11,708 bases of DNA from JAZDMK01 sp043800975 (GCA_043800975.1 JAZDMK010000291.1:1-11708), one strand, 5' to 3'; positions 1 to 6,542 are shown, numbered from the stretch's first letter. Numbers and translations: made by a program. The notes: a model not told the origin generated them from the letters alone.

Positions 1-530
1 TGAACAATGTCATTAAAAATAAAACGTGTGCTTCCACTTTCAGTAGAAAGTATAATTTGTTTCTCATGATTCATGTTTTGAGGATAGTTATTCGCGTGAA
101 TATCCTGCAGGTTGGATATTTTTGCTAAAGAATATGCAGTAAAATTTTGACCATCGTTACTCCTTTCCAAAACAATTTCATTTACTGAAATACCTGACAA
201 ATTATCCCATACCAGATGAATGACGCTGTCCTTTAAAAGTCCGACTTTAAAATTGACATTTACATTTCCCTGATTTTTTTCCACAGGCAAGTTGGAAATT
301 GGGATATTATCTGGAATCGAAATTTCAGATTGCGCTCCGCATAGAGATTTCCCCTTGATAGTTGGGTTAAGCGGATTGTTGTTAGCGCAGAAGCCGGGGC
401 TTATGTTAAACACAAGCATCAAAACGGCTGTCATGATTATCGCGGTTAGACCGGTAATCATGTCGCTTTTTCTGCATTCTCCACCACCCGGAGGCGTGGG
501 CTTAGCTTTACAATTGTAATGTTTTTTCAT
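1..530 (-). CDS. Partial secreted or membrane-anchored protein with fibronectin-like segment
   Basis: The frame opens at ATG 530 and stays open for 176 codons to the left edge, so the C-terminus is missing. Residues 1-23 are polar, with two cysteines (C7, C19), a PTPPGGG stretch and an RK pair. Residues 24-49 are strongly hydrophobic and end in SPGFCA, which fits either a signal peptide with a long n-region or a membrane anchor. From about residue 93 the protein is beta-rich: IHLVWDN, then IVLERSNDGQNF (119-130), the pattern seen in fibronectin-III-like modules near the C-termini of Bacteroidota secreted and gliding-motility proteins, where W...ERS.DG.F is typical. A surface or secreted role is inference. 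M24 is an alternative start, but it would leave the signal without basic residues. The gene is separated from the sigma operon by 621 bases, so it is probably transcribed on its own. I saw no convincing promoter. No specific function can be assigned. Confidence 0.75.
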   Translation of the reverse strand, partial: MKKHYNCKAKPTPPGGGECRKSDMITGLTAIIMTAVLMLVFNISPGFCANNNPLNPTIKGKSLCGAQSEISIPDNIPISNLPVEKNQGNVNVNFKVGLLKDSVIHLVWDNLSGISVNEIVLERSNDGQNFTAYSLAKISNLQDIHANNYPQNMNHEKQIILSTESGSTRFIFNDIV

Positions 531-1151
531 AGCAATGCTTTTTAAAAAGTTTTTGCTTTTTTTTGCATTAAGCACAGAACTTGACAATTTCTTTTTTAAC
601 ACCAGTTATATCAACAGAGAAAAGAACAAAATGGGCAATAGCCCTGCTGAACGCTGTTCATATCCATACATCAACAAACCCCAGGATGAACATAAATGAA
701 AATATCCCTGACGAAATATAGAGAGGTGCTGAATTCAGAATTAAGGAATTGCTGAAAAGTGAGTTTTTAGTAAAGCTGTTTTTATTGTTTTGGAGATGGG
801 TCAAGAAATCTTTAAAAGCAATGCAGATTCTTTCTGTTGCTTTTCCATGCTTATCGGGATATGCTTCCCTTATAGTTTTGCATGCATTATTTCCATTGTT
901 AAAAGTACCCCCTCATGACGTTTATATATTAATGTGTTTTTCATTTCGTTTCGCACTATTAAGATAGTAAAAAACGAAGAGAAAGTCAAGTAAAAAACCT
1001 TATCAATACGTTTATTTGCGCATGTTTCGTCAATTAAACCGATAAAGTAAATGACATAATGCCAAAAATCATGTCTTAAAATTGTAAACACAAGATTGTT
1101 TATATCAATCGTTAAACCTGAGCTGCAAATCAGATTCTTATAAAAGAGGCA
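531..1151. other. 621-base intergenic region, no convincing gene
   Basis: This AT-rich stretch separates the left-edge gene from the end of the sigma operon. Short open frames on both strands (such as plus 749-967 and minus 870-1091) have no family resemblance, no credible start context and biased hydrophobic composition, so I do not call them. It contains a short inverted repeat TGAAC-N3-GTTCA at 648-660, a 10-bp palindrome CTGAATTCAG at 729-738, and an imperfect hairpin at 945-978 listed separately. I found no tRNA-like fold and no strong terminator with a T-tract. It probably carries the promoter and leader of the left gene and the 3' end of the operon transcript. Confidence 0.6.
945..978. 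repeat. Imperfect inverted repeat (hairpin) in the intergenic region
   Basis: TTCGTTT at 945-951 is exactly complementary to AAACGAA at 972-978. ACTAT at 955-959 pairs with ATAGT at 964-968 around a TAAG loop, leaving a symmetrical 3x3 internal loop (952-954 against 969-971). That gives 12 base pairs in 34 nt. It lies 174 nt past the stop of the propeller gene on the minus strand. No T-tract follows on either strand, so it is not a classical intrinsic terminator. It could be an RNA 3' end structure, a protein-binding site or chance in AT-rich DNA. Confidence 0.4.
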
Positions 1152-2387
1152 TTAACCCAGCTTCATTTTAAATATCTTTTTATACTCAGCACGTGTATCA
1201 TCTTTATAAAGGAAATAAAGCATTCCATCATGTATGCGGATTTTTTCAATAAAAGCAAAGCCAGGAACCTGAATGGTTCTGACTACTTTTGCACTTCCGG
1301 AACTAATCTCTGCAAGTTCAGTCAAACCACCTTTTTGAAACAATGTGTACATTTTTTGTCTGCTTTTATCTACGTAAAATTCACCTTTCAAGTCTTTTTT
1401 CTTCTGTATGAAAAGCTTCTTTTCACTTAGCACTTTCCCATTCAAGTCAAAGTATTCAATCTTGTTGTTTTCAAAATCGAAAATTATTAATGAATCATTC
1501 ATTTTAATCAGGGGAGCAAAAACAGGCTTGTACATACATAACTGTTCAAAGCGTTCTGAAAATTCATCATAGCCTTTCATCGACATCATGCGTGGTTTAT
1601 CTTTCAGAATATCCAGACCTACAATGTCGGAAATGGTAACAATTTCTCTAAGTGTGTCTATAGTCTGATCATATATAAAGTATGTCAGTTTCTGGCGGTT
1701 GGAATAAAAACCTTTCAGATAAAAACGGCTTTCATCATGTTCTACACAGGGACTGATCAATTCCTCGAAATCTTCTGCATCCGATTCGGTTGTCAGCCGA
1801 ATACCTCGTTCATCATAGGTTACTACACTTGCTGTTGTTGTTGTAACATAATAAAGGGCACCCATGCAGTCGCGAACCAGTTTCCCCTTTTTGGCAACTG
1901 CAACATTTGATTTCACGTTGCCTGCAAAATCACAAAGATAAAGTCCGGGCTTGCTCATACTCATTCTGTCAAAACCCAGAAAAGCAAACAAACTATCTCC
2001 GCACATTTCATAATCCCAGATATAGACCGGAAACTCAGGCATCAGATCGGTAGGTTTTTCAATTGATACAGGAAATACCGGCAATTCATTCATCTTATTC
2101 CTTATCACTAAATCAAATTTCCCTGTGCGATTGACGACAATATTTTTCTTTTCATAACTAACATGTGACAACAAAAGGGTAGCTGGAAAACGTTTTACTG
2201 TAATTGAATAATTTCCTTTTCCATCTGTTTCAACCGTGTTTTTCGAACCCAGAACACTAACACCAACATTGGAAACAGGATTTCCTGTTGCAGAATCTTT
2301 GATTGTCCCTGAAACCAGAAAGCCATTCTGCTGTGCATAACCCACAGTGATGAAGAAAAAAGACCCTATGATTATCAGATATTTCAT
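1152..2387 (-). CDS. Exported CarboxypepD_reg-like protein with probable six-bladed beta-propeller
   Basis: The product has 411 residues. Residues 1-18 form a signal peptide ending in GYAQ, the usual Bacteroidota AQ cleavage site, so it should be exported to the periplasm or surface. Residues 25-98 match a carboxypeptidase-like regulatory domain (SGTIKDSATGNPVSNVGVSV, then DGKGNYSI and the LLLSHVSY strand). The rest, from about 110, is a run of short beta-strand units with turns such as LCDFAGNV and FDLNGKVLSEKKL, typical of 6-bladed propellers of the NHL/YncE kind common in this phylum; the fold is inferred from the strand pattern. Its ATG lies 4 nt after the stop of the TPR membrane protein, so it is the last gene of the sigma operon. 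Sensing or binding a surface ligand is a guess. No catalytic motif is visible. Confidence 0.8.
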   Translation of the reverse strand: MKYLIIIGSFFFITVGYAQQNGFLVSGTIKDSATGNPVSNVGVSVLGSKNTVETDGKGNYSITVKRFPATLLLSHVSYEKKNIVVNRTGKFDLVIRNKMNELPVFPVSIEKPTDLMPEFPVYIWDYEMCGDSLFAFLGFDRMSMSKPGLYLCDFAGNVKSNVAVAKKGKLVRDCMGALYYVTTTTASVVTYDERGIRLTTESDAEDFEELISPCVEHDESRFYLKGFYSNRQKLTYFIYDQTIDTLREIVTISDIVGLDILKDKPRMMSMKGYDEFSERFEQLCMYKPVFAPLIKMNDSLIIFDFENNKIEYFDLNGKVLSEKKLFIQKKKDLKGEFYVDKSRQKMYTLFQKGGLTELAEISSGSAKVVRTIQVPGFAFIEKIRIHDGMLYFLYKDDTRAEYKKIFKMKLG

Positions 2388-2391
2388 TTTG

Positions 2392-3510
2392 TTACTTTAA
2401 TGAAAGTAAATTTGATTTTGCACGATCTGAATAGAATCCATTCGATTCAGAAATTTCTTCCATGATTTTTTTATACTCATCTATTCTACCCAATTTCTGA
2501 AGTGACAAGGCAACAAACCATTTTGATTCCTGATCAAAAACAGTGATTCGATTTTGTTCTGCCAAGATCAAGAGCTTGAGTGCTGCATCATAGCGATTGG
2601 TGTAGAAATAACAAAGGCCACCATAAAACTGTGCATTTACATCACCCGGATTCTGGAAGGCGAGTATGTTAAATAATGAGATTGCCTCATTGAATTTTGA
2701 AGCGGAAAATGCTTCCATCGCACCCGAAAGGAAAGTCATATATCGTGTAGCATGTACCAGATTGACTTCAACCCACTGACCTTTTGCTGTGTCGCTTTTG
2801 CTTTCATATCTCGCTTCAATACCACTCAAATATCCCCGAACAATTTTTTGTGGGTCGTATAATCTTTCATAATCTACAACTTTCATATCAAAGAAATATT
2901 CGAGTGGATACATTCCATATGAATCCAGACGAGCATGCTTTTTCCAGTTAATACAAATAATATCTAGTAATGCTTTTTCTGAACCTCTGGAAGGAATCTG
3001 AAAAAATTCAATTACATTTTTAGAAGGTAAAACAGCTAAAATTCCTGCAGAATCAGACTTTGGAACTACCTGAAAAACATTCTTGGCTGGTGTTGTTTCA
3101 CCTACATTTTCAATCAAGGTCATTTGATTAATGACAGTAGCATCATTTAGAACACTGTTTTCACAGGAAACTGCCTTGTAATTTTCATTTGATATATTTT
3201 GATTAATGAGAAATACTGAAATAAGAAGCACAACGGGAATTGATGTAAATACTGAAAAACGGAACCAGCGAAATGAAGAAGACATACCTGATCTAACACG
3301 CACCTGGCTGACCAAAGCAGGAACAACACCCAGCAATTTTGGATTCTGAGCAAAACCTTCTGCAGCCTCAGCTGAAAAGGCATTCCCTGAGAGGCGCATT
3401 TCCAGCTCATGGCTGTTCGCACTGCTTTTCCGTCCGAAGTATTTCTTCAGATCACGAAAAGAAAGCGGCGCCTTTTTCTCAAACATACTATGAAATCGAT
3501 CTGTTTTCAT
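2392..3510 (-). CDS. Anti-sigma-like single-pass membrane protein with C-terminal TPRs
   Basis: The product has 372 residues. The N-terminus (about 15-57) has the pattern DLKKYFGRKSS...HELEMRL...AFSAEAAEGFA. It resembles the cytoplasmic N-terminus of Bacteroidota anti-sigma-like membrane proteins (a short helix, then HELE and an 'AEALEGF'-type helix). One membrane helix spans about 82-102. The periplasmic part (103-372) ends in TPR-like helical pairs from about 255, for example EAISLFNILAFQNPGDVNAQ and DAALKLLILAEQN. It lacks a FecR domain. The gene directly follows the ECF sigma gene, the usual place for its regulator, so holding the sigma factor at the membrane is a reasonable inference that has not been shown. 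ATG 3510 overlaps the sigma gene by 23 nt. The alternative ATG 3486 sits 1 nt past the sigma stop (TAG-T-ATG), mirrors the previous junction and would lose only eight residues; I cannot decide between them. Confidence 0.75.
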   Translation of the reverse strand: MKTDRFHSMFEKKAPLSFRDLKKYFGRKSSANSHELEMRLSGNAFSAEAAEGFAQNPKLLGVVPALVSQVRVRSGMSSSFRWFRFSVFTSIPVVLLISVFLINQNISNENYKAVSCENSVLNDATVINQMTLIENVGETTPAKNVFQVVPKSDSAGILAVLPSKNVIEFFQIPSRGSEKALLDIICINWKKHARLDSYGMYPLEYFFDMKVVDYERLYDPQKIVRGYLSGIEARYESKSDTAKGQWVEVNLVHATRYMTFLSGAMEAFSASKFNEAISLFNILAFQNPGDVNAQFYGGLCYFYTNRYDAALKLLILAEQNRITVFDQESKWFVALSLQKLGRIDEYKKIMEEISESNGFYSDRAKSNLLSLK

Positions 3511-4060
3511 TTTGCTGTAGCATAAGTTTCAAATTTCTTTTTCCATTTTGTATGTACGATTTCACTTCTCCGATTGAATAGCCTGTCTTTTCTGCCAGCT
3601 GATTGTAGGATAATTCATCGAAATAAAACAACTGCAAACAAATCCGCTGACTTTCTTTCAAATTCTCCATAGCATTCTTCATTACTTCGGGATCGGGTAA
3701 GAACTCTTCGTTTTCCTGTTCAATTACTTCTTCGATTTTCTCTTCATTAACTGAAACGTGGTTGTTTTTATTATTTCTGAATGTCATGAGACAATAGTTG
3801 CGTGTAACGGTATGAAGCCATGCCTCAAAATTTAGAATTTCTTTTTTCTTTGTTTCCGAAATTACTTTTTCAAATATCTGCGAAACTGCGTCTTTGCTAT
3901 CATCCGGGTCTTTCAAATATTTTAAGCAAACCCCAAACACCAGATGAACATACTTCTCAAACAATATACCGATGCAGGACATGTCGCCCTGCATCCTGTA
4001 TTTTTCAAGAAGTTCCCTGTCGTCGGGCAGATTTTTGTATTTCTTCCGGATGAAAAACAT
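3488..4060 (-). CDS. ECF-type RNA polymerase sigma factor
   Basis: The product has 190 residues and should direct RNA polymerase to a specific promoter set. Region 2 covers about 31-97: LFEKYVHLVFGVCLKYL, then DPDDSKDAVSQIFEKVI and FEAWLHTVTRNYC, the core-binding and -10 recognition helices. Region 4 covers about 133-183: LKESQRICLQLFYFDELSYN followed by the helix-turn-helix QLAEKTGYSIGEVKSYI and GKRNLK. Length and the two-domain layout are normal for ECF sigmas. I chose ATG 4060, which lies 1 nt after the stop of the plug gene (TAA-A-ATG). The longer frame to 4135 would overlap that gene by 74 nt and adds a basic, sigma-unlike tail. It lies between the exported plug protein and a membrane TPR protein, which suggests control by an envelope signal. 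Target genes are unknown; its own operon is a likely one. Confidence 0.93.
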   Translation of the reverse strand: MFFIRKKYKNLPDDRELLEKYRMQGDMSCIGILFEKYVHLVFGVCLKYLKDPDDSKDAVSQIFEKVISETKKKEILNFEAWLHTVTRNYCLMTFRNNKNNHVSVNEEKIEEVIEQENEEFLPDPEVMKNAMENLKESQRICLQLFYFDELSYNQLAEKTGYSIGEVKSYIQNGKRNLKLMLQQNENRSIS

Positions 4061-4061
4061 T

Positions 4062-4793
4062 TTATTTATTCTTTTCTTTTCTTCTTTCCTGAGCCTGTTT
4101 CTGTGAGAGCCAATCGAAATAGCTGGTTGTTTCAATTACAACTACCCCTCCCGTAAAATCACCATATTTTGCGGGAACTCCACCGGTATAAACCGATATG
4201 CTTCCGATGGCGCAGCTAGGAATTCCCAACTCACCATTCATCACTTTTACACCATCAACGATGTATACAGCGTCTCCCGAACGTGACCCGCGGAAGTATA
4301 TCTCTCCGTCATCGCGCACCATGATCTCGCTGGACATACTTCTCATAATTCCCGTAAAGGTTTTTGAATCAGCCTTTCCTTTTAATTCGGTGCCAAGTAT
4401 TGTCATTTTCTTTGGGTCATCAATATTCACTATAGGCTCTGTCCAGATAATTTCTGTTTCAAGTAATGTATTATAGGCTAATCCAATTTCATTCATATAG
4501 GTCGCTTTGTCAGAGTTGACCCGTATTTCCTTAATTGTAGTTTTCTGATAAGACACAGTTGTAACAGTTAAATCATAATTTCCGGCCGGAAGAGGTTTCA
4601 GAATGAATCGGCCTTCAATGTCGGTTGTTGTGGCAAACATCTTGCCATTCAGCATCACATAAACAGCAACACCCGGGAGTGTTTCGCGTGTTTCTGCATT
4701 GACAATTTTCCCGCGGATTTCTCCACCTACCTGAGCGAGTAGTATTGTAGCCGGGATGAACAATGCAATCAAAAGAGCAATAATTTTTTTCAT
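4062..4793 (-). CDS. Exported CarboxypepD_reg plus TonB-receptor plug protein, no barrel
   Basis: The product has 243 residues. Residues 1-20 are a signal peptide ending in LLAQ. Residues 25-105 form a CarboxypepD_reg-like domain (GKIVNAETRETLPGVAVYVM, DIEGRFILKPLPAGNYDLTV). Residues 130-222 match a TonB-dependent receptor plug: IYFRGSRSGDAVYIVDGVKV, then IGSISVYTGGVPAKYGDFTG and GVVVIET, the usual end of the plug. In SusC/RagA-type receptors a beta-barrel of 500 or more residues follows. Here only about 20 residues, ending in a charged tail (QERRKEKNK), come before TAA, and the next gene starts 1 nt later, so this is a designed end and not a frameshift. The frame extends to a TTG at 4802, but ATG 4793 gives a standard signal peptide. 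First gene of the sigma operon. A sensory or adaptor role in place of transport is inference. Confidence 0.85.
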   Translation of the reverse strand: MKKIIALLIALFIPATILLAQVGGEIRGKIVNAETRETLPGVAVYVMLNGKMFATTTDIEGRFILKPLPAGNYDLTVTTVSYQKTTIKEIRVNSDKATYMNEIGLAYNTLLETEIIWTEPIVNIDDPKKMTILGTELKGKADSKTFTGIMRSMSSEIMVRDDGEIYFRGSRSGDAVYIVDGVKVMNGELGIPSCAIGSISVYTGGVPAKYGDFTGGVVVIETTSYFDWLSQKQAQERRKEKNK

Positions 4794-4860
4794 GGTTGAC
4801 AATTTTTAAGGTTTCTGTTCATAAGATTCAAGGCTGAATAAATTCCATAAAAATTTTCTA

Positions 4861-4891
4861 TAAACTTACTATCTATATAATGTATTGTAAA
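4861..4891 (-). promoter_or_regulatory. Weak candidate promoter of the sigma operon
   Basis: On the minus strand TTTA (4888-4891) and TAAGTTTA (4861-4868) are separated by 19 nt. They approximate the Bacteroidota elements TTTG and TAnnTTTG, each missing the final G. Transcription would start near 4854, leaving a leader of about 60 nt before ATG 4793. An autoregulated ECF promoter of unknown sequence is equally possible. Confidence 0.25.
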
Positions 4892-4896
4892 TAGAC

Positions 4897-4945
4897 GATC
4901 AGGGAACGGTCAAAACGGATCAGGGAACGGTCATTTTGATCAAGG
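4897..4945. repeat. Tandem 21-bp direct repeats (operator-like or IS21-type end relic)
   Basis: GATCAGGGAACGGTCA occurs identically at 4897-4912 and 4918-4933, a 21-bp period equal to two helical turns. A third degenerate copy begins GATCAAGG at 4938. The array lies between the divergent sigma operon and efp, upstream of the efp promoter. Evenly spaced copies suit a transcription-factor array. Equally, GGTCA/GATCA motifs repeated every 20-22 bp are the style of multiple terminal repeats of IS21-family elements in Bacteroidota; a TG that could mark an element end lies at 4881. No transposase gene is present, so a solo remnant would be implied. The repeat is certain, its role is not. Confidence 0.75.
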
Positions 4946-4970
4946 CATTGAACTTATGCTTCAATATCAA

Positions 4971-5001
4971 TGTGGTTTAGAAGAAAAAATGATTATTTTT
5001 G
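4971..5001 (+). promoter_or_regulatory. Bacteroidota-type promoter of efp
   Basis: TATTTTTG at 4994-5001 matches the -7 consensus TAnnTTTG exactly. A weak TGTG at 4971-4974 lies 19 nt upstream where TTTG is expected. Transcription would begin near 5007, leaving a short A-rich leader of roughly 15 nt before ATG 5024. Confidence 0.6.
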
Positions 5002-5023
5002 CGCCTTAATAAAAGAATGAAAC

Positions 5024-5587
5024 ATGGCAACAACTGCTGACTTCCGTAATGGACTCTGTTTAGATTTCAACAATGATCTTTATGTTATTGTAGATTTTCA
5101 ACATGTAAAACCCGGTAAAGGGCCGGCTTTTGTAAGGACAAAACTTAAAAACATACGTACCGGAAAGGTAATACCGAACACATTTACTGCCGGCGTAAAA
5201 ATTGATGTAGCCCGCGTTGAAAACCGCCCTCATCAATATCTTTATAAAGATGATACCGGTTATCAATTTATGCACAAGGACACCTTTGAACAGATCACAA
5301 TTGAGAAAGAACTGATCAACGCCCCTGATCTGATGAAAGAAGGTCAGGAAGTTCAGATACTGGTTCATGCCGACACCGAAACCCCGCTAAGCTGTGAGCT
5401 TCCTCCTTTTGTTGACCTTGAAGTAACCTATACCGAACCCGGTCTTCGTGGAGATACCGCTACTAATACATTAAAGGCTGCGACAGTGGAAACCGGAGCA
5501 ATTGTGCAAGTTCCTCTGTTTATAAGTCAGGGCGACCGCATTCGTGTTGATACCCGATCCCTTTCCTATTCAGAGCGCGCAAAATAA
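5024..5587 (+). CDS. efp: Translation elongation factor P
   Basis: EF-P binds stalled ribosomes beside the P-site tRNA and promotes peptide bond formation at polyproline stretches. The 187 residues are the normal length with no gaps. Domain I (about 1-65) carries the loop HVKPGKGPAF. K32 is the counterpart of E. coli K34, the post-translationally modified lysine that reaches the peptidyl-transferase centre; which modification is used here cannot be read from the sequence. The two OB-like domains follow (about 66-128 and 129-187), with the C-terminal signature GDRIRVDTRSLSYSERAK close to the family form GD.I.VDTR...Y..R. The ATG is preceded by an A-rich leader and a TAnnTTTG promoter. The lipid A-type acyltransferase gene follows after 7 nt, so both are probably co-transcribed; an efp-lpxD-like pairing is common in Bacteroidota. 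Confidence 0.97.
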   Translation: MATTADFRNGLCLDFNNDLYVIVDFQHVKPGKGPAFVRTKLKNIRTGKVIPNTFTAGVKIDVARVENRPHQYLYKDDTGYQFMHKDTFEQITIEKELINAPDLMKEGQEVQILVHADTETPLSCELPPFVDLEVTYTEPGLRGDTATNTLKAATVETGAIVQVPLFISQGDRIRVDTRSLSYSERAK

Positions 5588-5594
5588 TACTCAA

Positions 5595-6542
5595 ATGAAA
5601 TTATACCCTGCACAAAAGCTTGCTGACCTGGCTGCATTTTTAGGATCTGAATATACAGGCGAGCCCAATTTTGTTATTTCAGGCATTAACGAAATTCATG
5701 GAGTTGAAGCGGGTGACCTAACATTTGTGGATCACCCCAAATATTATAAAAAAGCTTTGCAATCGAAAGCCACAACCATCCTGATTAACACAAGGGAACT
5801 ACCATGCCCGGAAGGCAAAGCACTCATTTTTTCGGATGATCCGTTTCTTGCCTACATGAAGCTTGTTCACAAATTCCGTCCTTTTGAGGCAAGCAATAAA
5901 ATGATCAGTGATAAAGCCGAAATCGGGGAAGGTACAATTATTCAACCCGGAGCATTTATAGGAAATAATGTTAAAATCGGAAAAAATTGTCTTATCCATG
6001 CCAATGCCAGTATTTATGATCACTGTATTCTTGGAGATAATGTGATAATTCATTCAGGAACTGTAATAGGTGCTGACGCTTTTTACTTTCAAAAGCGAGC
6101 TGATAAGATTATTAAATTTGAATCCTGCGGACGGGTAATTATTCACGATAATGTGGAAATTGGCGCCTGTTGTACGATAGACAAAGGTGTTTCAGCAGAT
6201 ACAATCATTGGAGAATACACAAAACTTGATAATCATATTCAGATCGGGCATGACACAATTGTTGGAAAGCGCTGCCTGATGGCCTCTGCAGTAGTCATTG
6301 CCGGCGTAAGTTGTATTGAAGATGATGTAATCATCTGGGGAAAAGTAGCGATTAACAAAGACCTTGTCATTGGGAAAGGTGCAGTAATACTGGCTACTTC
6401 GAATGTTGACAAATCGCTGGAAGGTGGCAAGGTTTATTTTGGGTCACCTGCAGTGGAAGCCCGGAAAAAATGGAAAGAAATTGTCAGTCTGAAAATGATG
6501 GCTGAAGAGTACGAAAAAAAGCATTCCAATAATCAGGACTGA
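5595..6542 (+). CDS. lpxD: LpxD-family UDP-3-O-acylglucosamine N-acyltransferase (efp-linked copy)
   Basis: LpxD transfers a hydroxyacyl chain from ACP to the 2-amino group of UDP-3-O-acylglucosamine in lipid A synthesis, in the cytoplasm. The product has 315 residues. An N-terminal uridine-binding-like domain (about 1-100, with ISGINEIHGVEAGDLTFVDH) precedes a left-handed beta-helix of hexapeptide repeats (about 105-265, e.g. IGEGTIIQPGAFIGNNVKIG) and a C-terminal helix. H219 in DNHIQIGHDT aligns with the catalytic histidine of E. coli LpxD (H239 in NLVQIAHNV), so activity is likely. ATG 5595, 7 nt after the efp stop, is chosen over an upstream TTG at 5544 inside efp. Many Bacteroidota carry a canonical lpxD elsewhere plus this efp-linked relative, so it may be a paralog with another acyl or sugar substrate. 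The last 10 bases overlap the convergent ligase gene. Confidence 0.85.
   Translation: MKLYPAQKLADLAAFLGSEYTGEPNFVISGINEIHGVEAGDLTFVDHPKYYKKALQSKATTILINTRELPCPEGKALIFSDDPFLAYMKLVHKFRPFEASNKMISDKAEIGEGTIIQPGAFIGNNVKIGKNCLIHANASIYDHCILGDNVIIHSGTVIGADAFYFQKRADKIIKFESCGRVIIHDNVEIGACCTIDKGVSADTIIGEYTKLDNHIQIGHDTIVGKRCLMASAVVIAGVSCIEDDVIIWGKVAINKDLVIGKGAVILATSNVDKSLEGGKVYFGSPAVEARKKWKEIVSLKMMAEEYEKKHSNNQD

Noticed and set aside
796..918. 40-codon frame starting ATG 796 directly after GGAG
   Set aside because: The GGAG abuts the ATG with no spacing, Shine-Dalgarno motifs are not typical in this group, and the peptide has no recognisable feature.
749..967. Hydrophobic 72-codon frame on the plus strand in the gap
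   Set aside because: Non-ATG opening, no family resemblance, and low-complexity hydrophobic content typical of T-rich non-coding DNA.
870..1091. 73-codon frame on the minus strand in the gap
   Set aside because: Random-looking composition, no start context and overlap with the opposite frame; nothing supports coding.
1093..1109. GATTG-N7-CAATC inverted repeat after the propeller gene, as a terminator
   Set aside because: Only 5 bp of stem, AT-rich, with no T-tract following on the minus strand.
4061..4135. Upstream extension of the sigma factor to 4135
   Set aside because: It overlaps the plug gene by 74 nt and adds a basic tail absent from normal ECF sigmas; ATG 4060 lies 1 nt past the previous stop.
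4062..4793. Plug gene as a frameshifted SusC pseudogene
   Set aside because: No barrel-like sequence follows in any frame; the sigma gene begins immediately after the stop.
5544..5594. Seventeen-residue N-terminal extension of the acyltransferase
   Set aside because: It begins at a TTG inside efp, and ATG 5595 gives the normal LpxD N-terminus.
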